Shown in pieces: positions 52,526 to 60,553 of a stretch of DNA of 64,000 nucleotides. A program made the translations under genes and the position numbers. Numbering within the stretch: position 1 is the stretch's first letter; each line of letters opens with the position of its first letter. Below the pieces are notes generated by a model that was not told the origin of the DNA, did no database searches, and saw only the letters and a list, made by a program, of their open reading frames with translations. This DNA is from Amycolatopsis saalfeldensis (GTDB lineage Bacteria > Actinomycetota > Actinomycetes > Mycobacteriales > Pseudonocardiaceae): NCBI RefSeq assembly GCF_900110575.1, contig NZ_FOEF01000024.1, positions 62,001 through 126,000 on the forward strand. Direction: 5' to 3'.

Positions 52526-53509
52526 TCAAACCCCCTGCAGCACCGCCCTCCGTGCGCCGCGCAGTAACTCGCCTGGTGCCACGCCCAGGTCGTCGGCCAG
52601 GCGGCGGCGGGTTCGGGTGAACACGGCCAGCGCGTCGGCGGGACGGCCGGCGCGGTGCAGGGCCCGCATCAGCAACGCGGCCAGCGGTTCGCTGTGCGGG
52701 TGCTCCGGGGCCAGCGTCCACAGCTCGCCGACGGCATCGGCGTGGCGGCCCAGCCGCAGCTGCCATTCCGCCTTCTGCTGGGACAGGACGATCCGGCGCT
52801 CCGTCAGCCGCAGCCGTTCCAGCTCGGCGAACGGCCCGGGCAGGCCCGCCAGCGGCTCGCCCCGGAACAGTTCCAGCGCGCGGCCGTACGCGGCCACCGC
52901 CGCCGGCAGGTCGCCGGAATGGCGCGCCGCGCCCGCCTCGGCCACGAGTTCCTCCAGCCGTACCGAGTCGACCCGCACCCCGCGTCCGGCGAACCGGTAG
53001 CCGGCCCCGTCCCGGGTGATCAGGTCGCCCGGCGGCAGGCACTTGCGCAGGCGGTACACGTACACCGGCACGACGTTGCCCACCGGCGGCTCCAGCCCCC
53101 ACACGCGGTCGAGCAGCTCCCGCCGGCCGACCGTCACGTCCGGGCGCAGCACCAGCGCCGCCAGCAGCGCCTGCTGCCGGACCGGCCCGACGGCCACCGG
53201 CTCCGCGCCGGAGAACACCCGCACCGGGCCGAGCACCGAGATCCGCAGCGGCGAACCGGGCGCCGGAACCTGACGGGGAGTGACGATGCCGTGGTCGAAC
53301 GCGTAGACGATGGCGGCGGCCCGGTCGCGTAACCCGAGCCTCGTCAGGAGCTGCCCTACATCGCCGTCCACGGCCGTCTCGGAGGTGGCCAGTGCCGCGG
53401 CGATCTCGGAGTTGGTCAGGCCGCGGCCGAGGGCGCTGAGCACGTCGCGCTCCCGGCCGGTGACCGGCGCGCAGGCGCGTACCGGGTCGTCGATTGTGGT
53501 CGCCACCAT
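52526..53509 (-). CDS. LuxR-HTH / SARP (BTAD) fusion regulator
   Basis: A 327-residue regulator with an unusual order. A GerE/LuxR-type HTH comes first (about 17-70, GRERDVLSALGRGLTNSEIA then TSETAVDGDVGQLLTRLGLR). An OmpR-type winged helix of the SARP class follows (about 88-165, LLDRVWGLEPPVGNVVPVYV then YRLRKCL), then a BTAD helical domain (about 170-315). SARPs activate antibiotic clusters. The last 11 residues (RGARRAVLQGV) match the translated downstream repeat, so the 3' end is part of the repeat or its source. ATG 53509 lies in CACCATGGTG. It is divergent from the NACHT gene. Confidence 0.85.
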   Translation of the reverse strand: MVATTIDDPVRACAPVTGRERDVLSALGRGLTNSEIAAALATSETAVDGDVGQLLTRLGLRDRAAAIVYAFDHGIVTPRQVPAPGSPLRISVLGPVRVFSGAEPVAVGPVRQQALLAALVLRPDVTVGRRELLDRVWGLEPPVGNVVPVYVYRLRKCLPPGDLITRDGAGYRFAGRGVRVDSVRLEELVAEAGAARHSGDLPAAVAAYGRALELFRGEPLAGLPGPFAELERLRLTERRIVLSQQKAEWQLRLGRHADAVGELWTLAPEHPHSEPLAALLMRALHRAGRPADALAVFTRTRRRLADDLGVAPGELLRGARRAVLQGV

Positions 53510-53590
53510 GGTGGACCCCCCCCGTGGTCGATCAGCTGATGGAGCCGCCGATGGTGGCGTCGCGCCTGTTCAGGGGGCCAGGCCAGGGAA

Positions 53591-53623
53591 CCGGCCGTTT
53601 CTGGCCGGTGGCCGCGATAGAGT
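53591..53623 (+). promoter_or_regulatory. Palindrome and -10 box before the NACHT gene
   Basis: CCGGCC-N6-GGCCGG (53591-53608) is followed by TAGAGT (53618-53623). A transcript starting near 53630 would carry GAAAGG before TTG 53664. Confidence 0.45.
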
Positions 53624-53663
53624 CGTGACCTGCGATGCCCTGTCCAGACCGAAAGGCGCCGGC

Positions 53664-55940
53664 TTGACGACTCAGTTCGGCGTGTTGCTGCGGCAGTTGC
53701 GGCGGCAGGCGGGGATGACGCAGGAGCAGCTGGCGGAGCGCTCCGGGGTCGGCGTCCGGACCATCCGCGGGTTCGAGACCGGCGAGCGGGCGGACCCCCG
53801 CGTGGCGACGGTGCGGCTGCTGGCCGACGCGGTCGATCTCGCGCCCGCCGACCGGGACGACCTGCTGCTGGCCGCGGCGGCCGGCCGGGCTCCGCGGGCG
53901 GATCCGCCCGCGCGGGACGGGACCGGGCCGTCCGTCACACCCGGTGACCGGGGCCCGGTGCCGGACGCGCTGGCCGGGACCGCCGATCAGCTCGCCCGGG
54001 CGGTCGCCGGCCGCTGGCGGCGCGAGGCCGAGCAGCGCCAGCTCGCGGACCCGTTCCCGCTGCCGGTCGGGTGGCGGCCGGTGCCGGAGCGCCTGACCGA
54101 CCACTGGGCCAACATCCGCCGCGCCCCGGCCGGGGCGGACCCGGGGCCGCTGGACCTGACCGGCGAGCTGGAGCGGATCGTGGAGGTCTACCGGCGGATC
54201 CCGTCGGGACGGCTGGTGGTGCTGGGCCGGGCCGGGTCGGGCAAGACCGTGCTGACCCTGCGGTTCGTCCTGGACCTGCTGGCCGACCGCGCCCGCGACG
54301 GCGCCGTGCCGGTGATCTTCGGCCTCGGCTCGTGGAATCCCGCCACCACACCGTTGCGCGAGTGGCTGACCGGCCGGCTGTTACGCGAGTTCCCCGGCCT
54401 GGCCGCGCCCGGCCCGAGCGGGTCGACCCTGGCCGCCGCGCTGGTCGAGGCCGACGGGATCCTGCCGGTGCTGGACGGGTTCGACGAGATCGCCGACGGC
54501 CTGCACCGCGCCGCGCTGGAGGCGCTCAACACCACCACCCTGCCGCTGCTGCTCACCAGCCGCCCGGCCGAGTACGCCGCGGCCGTCGCGGGCACCGACG
54601 TGCTGACCTCCGCGGCCGGGGTCGAACTGACCGACCTGACCCGCACCGACGTGGTCAACTACCTGCCGCGCACCGCCCGCAAGGATCCCGCGGGGACGGT
54701 GTGGGACCCCGTGCTGGCCGAGCTGCGCGCGCAGCGGCCAACCCCGGCCGGGGCCAACCTCGGCGCGGTGCTCACGACCCCGCTGATGGTCATGCTCGCC
54801 CGCACCAGCTACAGCGACACCCCCGGCCGTGACCCGGCGGAGCTGCTGGACACCGGCCGGTTCGCCACCCCGGAGGCGATCGAGGACCACCTGCTCGACA
54901 GCTTCATCCCGACGGTCTACCGCTACCAGCCCGACAACCGGCCGACCGGGCAGCGACGGCGCTGGGAGCTGGACCGCGTCCAGCACTGGCTGGGCTACCT
55001 CGCCACGCACCTCGACCGGCTCGGCACGCGTGACCTCGCCTGGTGGCAGCTGAACAGCACGCTGCGGCGCTCGTCACGGGTGCTGGCGGCCGGGATCGTC
55101 GCCGCGCTGGCCATCGGGCTGGTGGACTCCCTTGTGGACAGTCTGGTGGACGGGATCGCGGGCGGCCTGCTGGCCGCACTGGTCAACGGCTTCACGGTCG
55201 GGCCGGCTTTCGCGCTCGCGCACGGGATCCTGGTGGTGTCCGGCCGTACCGCCGTCGAACCGTCCCGGGTGCGGATGCGGCTGCTGCGCGGGACCGGCGA
55301 CGCCCGGGCGAGGTTCGGCCCCCGGTTCGCCGCCGGCCTGCTGGGCGGGCTCCTGTTCGGCTTCGGCGACGGCATGGTGAGCGGGCTGATGAACGCGGCC
55401 CTCTTCGATTTCGGCGACGGCCCGGTGAGCGGCCTGATCAACGGGCTGGTGTTCGGGCCGGTGTTCGGGCTCGCGGCGGGGCTGGTGTTCGGGTTCGTGT
55501 CCTGGGCCGAGTCGCCACTGGACATCGGCTCCGCCGCGAATCCCGTGGACCTGCTGAACGCCGACCGCACGACGGTCGTCTTCCAGCTGCTGCTGTGGGT
55601 GCCGGTGTTCGGGGTCGCGGTCGGCTTCGGGACGATCGGCGTGATCGGGCTCGCGCGGGGGTTCCTGGGCCCCTTCGTGTTCGGGCTCGACGACGCGCTC
55701 GCCCTCGGGCTGGCCAGCGGGCTAGGCGGCGGGCTCGGGTACGCGCTCTGCTTCACCGCCTGGGGCCAGTGGGTGGTCTTCTCCCGGTTGTGGCTGCCCC
55801 TGACCGGACGGCTGCCGTGGGGCGTGACGGCCTTCCTCGACGACGCCTACCAGCGCGGGGTGCTGAGGCAGTCCGGTGCGGTCTACCAGTTCCGGCACGC
55901 GCGTCTGCAGGACCGCCTGTGCCAGGTCTTCGAGACGTGA
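53664..55940 (+). CDS. XRE-HTH / NACHT NTPase / multi-pass membrane signalling protein
   Basis: A 758-residue protein. An XRE HTH (about 5-60, RRQAGMTQEQLAERSGVGVR) leads to a NACHT NTPase with Walker A GRAGSGKT (K194), Walker B ILPVLDGFDEIAD and sensor LLLTSRP. The C-terminal third (about 470-720) is a string of Gly-rich hydrophobic segments with repeats such as GFGDGMVSGL and DFGDGPVSGL, probably membrane-spanning. Start TTG 53664 has GAAAGG upstream; in-frame GTG 53625 lies too close to the -10. TTA codon near 54380. Bacterial NACHT proteins include anti-phage sensors and actinomycete regulators; which applies is open. Confidence 0.85.
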   Translation: MTTQFGVLLRQLRRQAGMTQEQLAERSGVGVRTIRGFETGERADPRVATVRLLADAVDLAPADRDDLLLAAAAGRAPRADPPARDGTGPSVTPGDRGPVPDALAGTADQLARAVAGRWRREAEQRQLADPFPLPVGWRPVPERLTDHWANIRRAPAGADPGPLDLTGELERIVEVYRRIPSGRLVVLGRAGSGKTVLTLRFVLDLLADRARDGAVPVIFGLGSWNPATTPLREWLTGRLLREFPGLAAPGPSGSTLAAALVEADGILPVLDGFDEIADGLHRAALEALNTTTLPLLLTSRPAEYAAAVAGTDVLTSAAGVELTDLTRTDVVNYLPRTARKDPAGTVWDPVLAELRAQRPTPAGANLGAVLTTPLMVMLARTSYSDTPGRDPAELLDTGRFATPEAIEDHLLDSFIPTVYRYQPDNRPTGQRRRWELDRVQHWLGYLATHLDRLGTRDLAWWQLNSTLRRSSRVLAAGIVAALAIGLVDSLVDSLVDGIAGGLLAALVNGFTVGPAFALAHGILVVSGRTAVEPSRVRMRLLRGTGDARARFGPRFAAGLLGGLLFGFGDGMVSGLMNAALFDFGDGPVSGLINGLVFGPVFGLAAGLVFGFVSWAESPLDIGSAANPVDLLNADRTTVVFQLLLWVPVFGVAVGFGTIGVIGLARGFLGPFVFGLDDALALGLASGLGGGLGYALCFTAWGQWVVFSRLWLPLTGRLPWGVTAFLDDAYQRGVLRQSGAVYQFRHARLQDRLCQVFET

Positions 55941-55949
55941 CGCGCCGGC

Positions 55950-56600
55950 TCAGCACAACACCGCGACGACGGTGCTGCCGGGCGCGAAGCCGCCGGTCCG
56001 GCGACCAGTTGCGGGTCTCGGCGCCGAACGCTTCCTGTCGCAGGCGGCGCACTTCGCGTTCGAGGAAATCGCCTTTGAGGACGGCGAACCCGAGCGCGCG
56101 CTGCCCCGGGCGGAGGCCGGCGGCGAGGCCGGCCAAGGTGGCGCCGGTCCCGCAGGCGCAGCAGATCACGTCGAAGTCCTCGGTGATTTCGGCGGGCAGC
56201 TCGGCGCACCCGCGGGCGGCGAGCCCGTTGCTGCCGCCTTCCGGCAACACGTAACAAGGTCCGAACCGATCGAGCAGCCCGGCGAGCACGTCCGGCTCGG
56301 TCTTGCGCCGGTACGTCGCGCGGTCCAGGTAGGTGAGCCGCATGCCCTGACGCTCGGCGTAGGCCGGGGATTCGTCGAGCGGCCGGTGTTCCTCGCCCCG
56401 GACCACCCCGACCGTGCCGAAGCCGAAGCGCTTCCCGGCCGCCGCCGTCGCGCGCAGGCGGCGAGGCTGTTCTTGAGTTTGCGCCACTTGTTGCCCGGCA
56501 CCTCGGGATGGAGGAGGCCGTCCCGTTTGAGCAGCAACCGGACCCCGGCCGCGGCGACGCGCCCGTCGTGCAGCTCGACGCGCCGGACCTGCTGGTCCAC
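55950..56600 (-). pseudogene. Broken ACC-deaminase / D-cysteine-desulfhydrase-like gene
   Basis: N-terminal part: AAAGVRLLLKRDGLLHPEVP then GNKWRKLKNSLAAC, including the PLP lysine region. Next, in another frame: RATAAAGKRFGFGTVGVVRG through PEGGSNGLAARGCAELP to ETRNWSPD. The join near 56460 lacks about 17 residues (the GGAYSNHI-type segment). A second shift near 55990 leads into GGFAPGSTVVAVLC and stop, leaving the last part missing. At least two disruptions make it non-functional. Confidence 0.75.
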
Positions 56601-56667
56601 GACCTCCGCGAGTTCTTCACCGCGGTGACCCGTGAGGGCCTACGGTGAAGGGACGAGGTGAGCGAGC

Positions 56668-56892
56668 ATGAAGTCTTCATTCAGGACATACACGGCCTAC
56701 AGCATCGCCTGCGCCGTCGTGTGGGCAGTGATCCTGGTGGTCGTCGCGACGGTTTCCCCGCCGAAACTGCACACCTTCGTGATCGTTTTCGCCGGGTGGG
56801 CGATCGGGTGGCTCTCGGCCACGATCGCGAGGTCGGTTTACCCGCCGCCGCCTGCCGGAGGGCGCCGGGGGGCTACTGCCGGGCCGCGCTGA
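56668..56892 (+). CDS. Small two-helix membrane protein
   Basis: A 74-residue protein. Two hydrophobic helices (about 12-29, YSIACAVVWAVILVVVAT; about 37-55, FVIVFAGWAIGWLSATIA) are joined by a short loop and end in a Pro/Gly/Arg tail. No family recognised. GAGGTGAG is near ATG 56668. Its 3' end overlaps the convergent GH12 gene by 20 bp. It is plausible as a real gene because the hydrophobic pattern is clean, but there is no supporting context. Confidence 0.55.
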   Translation: MKSSFRTYTAYSIACAVVWAVILVVVATVSPPKLHTFVIVFAGWAIGWLSATIARSVYPPPPAGGRRGATAGPR

Positions 56893-57655
56893 AGGAGAAG
56901 GAGTTCGTGCCCAGGCCCTGGCCGCCCTTCCAGATCTCGAACCCGGCCTCCGCGTCGAGCAGGTAGCTGCCGGCGCCGGTGGTGCCGCGCCGCACGGAGT
57001 CGTCGATCAGCCCCTTCACGTCGAGATCGGTCACCGAGGTGCTGCCGCCTTGCAGGACGTAGGAAACGATGTTCCACGACGTCTGGCGGCCGGTCCAGAC
57101 GTCCCAGTTCAGCCCGCTCACCGACACGGTCCCCACCTTGGCGCCGAACGGGCCGACCCCGCCGCGGGAGTTGAGCCAGATCATGATCTCGCTGTCGTCC
57201 GGCTGCCCGCCGGTGGTGGGCGCCGAGTTCGTCCACAGGTCGTAAGCCACGTCGTACGCGCCGGTGCCGGGCTGCGTGGTCGACCACGAGGAGGTCGCGC
57301 TGCCGAGGCTGCTCACCTGGATCGGCAGGCCGCTGCCGGTGGTGCAGGCGCCCCAGTGGCAGCCCTTGTAGATCGACGGGTACGTGGCGGGCGCGCCGCC
57401 GGAGAGGTCGAAGTTCGCCGTGCTCACCGTCCAGCCGGTGCCGGACGTGGTCGTGACGCACTGCGGATCGGACGAGTTCCACTCGTTGTTCTGCAGCGTG
57501 TACTCGCCGCCGGCCAGGCTGATCGAGCCCTGGGGCTGGCAGTTGGTTTCGGCCGGGGCGGCGGTGGCGCCGGGCGCGGCGACGGCGGCCAGCGCGAGGC
57601 ACGCCGCCGCGGCGGCGGGCACTGCCCGCAGGCGGGTCAAGGCTCGGGGGGTCAT
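56873..57655 (-). CDS. Secreted GH12 endoglucanase
   Basis: A 260-residue enzyme with a signal peptide (AAAAACLALAAVAAPGATAA). The GH12 jelly roll starts at NCQPQGSISLAGGEYTLQNN. Nucleophile Glu is in DDSEIMIWLN and acid/base Glu in AEAGFEIWKGG. It cuts beta-1,4-glucan or xyloglucan outside the cell. ATG 57655 follows GAAGGG; a longer frame to 57724 lacks this. No cellulose-binding module is attached. A CebR-like box lies 38 bp upstream, so induction by cello-oligosaccharides is likely. Confidence 0.92.
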   Translation of the reverse strand: MTPRALTRLRAVPAAAAACLALAAVAAPGATAAPAETNCQPQGSISLAGGEYTLQNNEWNSSDPQCVTTTSGTGWTVSTANFDLSGGAPATYPSIYKGCHWGACTTGSGLPIQVSSLGSATSSWSTTQPGTGAYDVAYDLWTNSAPTTGGQPDDSEIMIWLNSRGGVGPFGAKVGTVSVSGLNWDVWTGRQTSWNIVSYVLQGGSTSVTDLDVKGLIDDSVRRGTTGAGSYLLDAEAGFEIWKGGQGLGTNSFSFSAARQ

Positions 57656-57692
57656 GGACGGATCCCTTCGGCTCGGGCGCGCCCGCCCGTTC

Positions 57693-57706
57693 TGGGAGCG
57701 CTTCCA
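57693..57706. promoter_or_regulatory. CebR-type cellulose-utilisation operator
   Basis: TGGGAGCGCTTCCA differs by one base from the actinomycete CebR (LacI family) consensus TGGGAGCGCTCCCA. It lies just upstream of the GH12 gene. Confidence 0.8.
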
Positions 57707-57926
57707 CAAACGGTGGCAGCGCACCCCGTCCGGGAAGGAGCGGGGGAGGTCTGAACCACTGCGGTGACCGGTCCTGATTGAAGCCCCGGGGACGAGGGCT
57801 CGTCAAGTCCGGGGCGCCGAGATCGCCGGGGTCCGGGAGAATACCCCGGACGCGTCGATCCGCGGGCGGCTCGCTCGTCGTAGGGGTGAGAGGGCCGGAA
57901 CCGGGCCCGGAGCAAGGGGAAGCGAA

Positions 57927-58283
57927 ATGGCGAAATACCTGTTCCTGATCTACGGGGACGAGCAGGCCTGGGAAGCGGAGACCGAGCAGGACCGGGTGGA
58001 CAAGCAGGCCGGGCACGGCGCGTTCACCGCCGCGGCCGGGACCGCGATCGCCGGCGGCCACGAGCTGCTGCTGGCGGCGACCGCGACCAGCCTCCGGGGC
58101 ACCGGGGGCGGCCGGCCGACGGTGACCGACGGGCCGTTCCTGGAGAGCAAGGAGGTGCTCGGCGGCTACTACGTGGTGGAGGCGCCCGACCTGGACGCCG
58201 CGACCGCGCTCGCCGCGCAGCTGCCGGAGCTCGCGGCGGCGCACGGCGGCGTCGAGATCCGGCCGATCCGCACGGCGGACTGA
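57927..58283 (+). CDS. YCII/DGPF-domain protein
   Basis: A 118-residue protein of the YCII-related (DGPF) family: start MAKYLFLIYGDE, central VTDGPFLESKEVLGGYYV containing the naming DGPF motif, and a C-terminal GGVEIRPIRTAD. Function is unknown, but these proteins are the standard genomic partners of ECF42 sigma factors, and one follows here after 15 bp. AAGGGGAAG precedes ATG 57927. Confidence 0.9.
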   Translation: MAKYLFLIYGDEQAWEAETEQDRVDKQAGHGAFTAAAGTAIAGGHELLLAATATSLRGTGGGRPTVTDGPFLESKEVLGGYYVVEAPDLDAATALAAQLPELAAAHGGVEIRPIRTAD

Positions 58284-58298
58284 CCGGGACGGCGTGGG

Positions 58299-59543
58299 AT
58301 GACCATCGACGCCGAGGTCGGCGAGGCGGTCGCGCAGGCGCACCGTCGCGAGTGGGCCCTGGTGCTCGCCGCGACGGTGCGCGTGGTGCGTGACCTCGAC
58401 CTCGCCGAGGAGTGCGCCCAGGAGGCGTACGCCCAGGCTTTGCGGACCTGGGCCGTCAACGGGGTGCCGTCCCGCCCGGGCGCGTGGCTGACCACCGTCG
58501 CGCGCAACCGGGCGAAGGACCTGCTGCGGCGGGAGTCGGTGCTGCGCTCGGCGCTGCCGCTGCTCGTCACCGACGAAGTCGTGCCCGGGCCGGAGCCTTC
58601 GGAGTTCGACGACGACCGCCTGCGCCTCGTGTTCACCTGCTGCCACCCGGCGCTGTCCCGCGAGGCCCAGGTGGCGCTGACCGCGCGGCTGGTCTGCGGT
58701 CTGTCCACTGTGGAGGTGGCACGGGCGTTCCTGGTCCAGGAGACGGCGATGGCGGCGCGGATCACGCGGGCGAAGAAGAAGATCAGCGGCGCCCGGATTC
58801 CGTACCGCGTGCCCTCGGCCGAGGACCTGCCCGAGCGGGTCGGCGCCGTGCTCGAGGTCGTGCACCTGGTGTTCACCACCGGTCACGTCGCGCCGGTCGG
58901 CGCGCAGCTGGTGCGGCGGGACCTGGTCGAGGGGGCCGTCCACCTGGCCCGCACCCTGCACCAGCTGCTGCCGGGCAACGGTGACGTCGCCGGGCTGCTG
59001 GCGCTGCTGCTGTTCACCGACGCCCGCCGGGACACGCGCCTGGCCCCGGACGGGCACCTCGTCCTGCTCGACGAGCAGGACCGCTCCCGGTGGGACGCCG
59101 GCCAGATCGAGGAAGCGACCGCGCTGCTGACGGAATCGCTCCAGCAAGCGGGTCCGACGAGGTATTCGGTCCAGGCCGCGATCGCCGCGGTCCACGCGGA
59201 GGCCCCGACCTGGGCGGACACCGACTGGACGGAGGTGACCGGGCTGTACGACGTGCTGCGCCGGCTGTGGCCTTCGCCGGTGGTCGAGCTGAACCGCGCG
59301 GTCGCGCTCGGCTTCCGCGACGGCCCGGCGGCCGGCCTCGCCGCGCTCGCGCCCCTGCTCGACGAGCCGGCCCTGGGCACGTACGCCTACTTGAGCGCCG
59401 CCCGCGCCGACTTCCTCCGCCGGCTCGGCCGCTGGGCGGAAGCGGCCACTTCGTACGAAGAAGCCTTGGCACTGACCGGAAACGAGGTGGAGCGCGCCTT
59501 CCTGGCCGGACGGCTGGAGGAGACGCTCAGACGGCTCGGCTGA
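58299..59543 (+). CDS. ECF42-type RNA polymerase sigma factor with C-terminal TPR-like extension
   Basis: A 414-residue sigma factor, twice the usual ECF length. Region 2 (EECAQEAYAQALRTW, PGAWLTTVARNRAKDLLRRE; about 35-85) and region 4 (LSTVEVARAFLVQETAMAAR, ITRAKKKI; about 130-165) are followed by a 240-residue helical extension with TPR-like repeats and the VVELNRAVALGFRDGPAAGL segment. ECF42 factors lack anti-sigma partners and use this extension for control. It forms an operon with the DGPF gene. Confidence 0.92.
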   Translation: MTIDAEVGEAVAQAHRREWALVLAATVRVVRDLDLAEECAQEAYAQALRTWAVNGVPSRPGAWLTTVARNRAKDLLRRESVLRSALPLLVTDEVVPGPEPSEFDDDRLRLVFTCCHPALSREAQVALTARLVCGLSTVEVARAFLVQETAMAARITRAKKKISGARIPYRVPSAEDLPERVGAVLEVVHLVFTTGHVAPVGAQLVRRDLVEGAVHLARTLHQLLPGNGDVAGLLALLLFTDARRDTRLAPDGHLVLLDEQDRSRWDAGQIEEATALLTESLQQAGPTRYSVQAAIAAVHAEAPTWADTDWTEVTGLYDVLRRLWPSPVVELNRAVALGFRDGPAAGLAALAPLLDEPALGTYAYLSAARADFLRRLGRWAEAATSYEEALALTGNEVERAFLAGRLEETLRRLG

Positions 59544-59544
59544 C

Positions 59545-60462
59545 TCACGCCGGGGGACCGGACCGGTCCGCGGCCTGCGCCCGGTACCGCCCCGGGGTGG
59601 TGCCGAATTCCCGTTCGAAGGCATGGGAAAGCGCGTACGGGCTGCCGTAGCCGACCCGGCCGGCGATGGCGGCCAGGGTTTCCGGGGTGTCCCGGAGCAG
59701 GGTGGCGGCCCGCATCAGGCGCCACCAGGTCAGGTACGCCATCGGCGGGCGGCCGACCAGCGTGGTGAACCGGCGCGCCAGGGTCGGCCGGGAGACACCC
59801 GCCTCGGCCGCCAGCCGGTCGAGGCTCCACGGCGCGGCCGGGTCGGAGTGCAGCGCCCGCAGGGCGGCGGCGGTCACCGGGTCGCCCAGCGCGCCGGGCC
59901 AGGCGCCGCGGGTGGTCTCGGACATCCAGGAGCGGATCAGGTAGACGAAGAGGAGGTCGAGCAGGTTCGGCAGCGCGACGCAGGCGCCGGGGCGCCGCTC
60001 GTCCAGCTCGCCGGCGAGCAGGTCGATCGCGGCCCGGAGTTCGAGGTGGTGGCCCACCCGGCTGGGCAGGTGGACGACCTCGGGCAGCTCGGCCATGAGC
60101 GGGTGCAGGCGGCTGCAGTCGAGCCGGTACTTGCCGCAGAGGATCTCCGTCTCCTCGCGCTCGGCCGCCGGCCCCGCGAGCCAGTGCTCCAGCGGGGCTG
60201 CCTTCTTCGCGGCCGCCGCGTCGACGGGGGAGTCGGCGAGCACGTGGCCGGCGCCGTGGGGCAGCAGCACCGCGTCACCCACGCCGAGGGATATCGGGGC
60301 GCCGCCGTCGGGCCGCAGCCAGCAGCCGCCCTTCATCACGACGGCGAAGCCCGCGCCGACGTACGGGTCCAGCCGCACGCACCAGCTCCCGCCCATCGCC
60401 ACCCGGCTGAACGAGGGGCTGCCCAGGCGCACGGCGGAGATCGCGTCACTCACCACATCCAT
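59545..60462 (-). CDS. AraC-family regulator with cupin_6 domain
   Basis: A 305-residue regulator. The N-terminal cupin_6 domain (about 10-190, with GDAVLLPHGAGHVLAD) is followed by a two-HTH AraC domain (about 200-298: SLDRLAAEAGVSRPTLARRF; ETLAAIAGRVGYGSPYALSH; ending GTTPGRYR). It is divergent from the metallo-beta-lactamase-fold gene, with a shared palindrome between them. The stop is 1 bp beyond the sigma factor stop (tail to tail). Confidence 0.9.
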   Translation of the reverse strand: MDVVSDAISAVRLGSPSFSRVAMGGSWCVRLDPYVGAGFAVVMKGGCWLRPDGGAPISLGVGDAVLLPHGAGHVLADSPVDAAAAKKAAPLEHWLAGPAAEREETEILCGKYRLDCSRLHPLMAELPEVVHLPSRVGHHLELRAAIDLLAGELDERRPGACVALPNLLDLLFVYLIRSWMSETTRGAWPGALGDPVTAAALRALHSDPAAPWSLDRLAAEAGVSRPTLARRFTTLVGRPPMAYLTWWRLMRAATLLRDTPETLAAIAGRVGYGSPYALSHAFEREFGTTPGRYRAQAADRSGPPA

Positions 60463-60497
60463 CCGCGCAGGATATCTCCGATGAGTTGATCGCGTAT

Positions 60498-60546
60498 CTC
60501 AATGAGCCGGATACGCATTGAGCGGATCGTCCGGCCTTCCTAGGGT
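60498..60546 (+). promoter_or_regulatory. Inverted repeat and leaderless promoter of the MBL-fold gene
   Basis: CTCAATG-N11-CATTGAG (60498-60522), with GCGTAT / ATACGC arms nested over it. TTGAGC (60518-60523), 17 nt, TAGGGT (60541-60546) is a good promoter whose -35 sits in the right arm. ATG 60554 is 7 nt beyond the -10. Confidence 0.7.
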
Positions 60547-60553
60547 CGAACGC

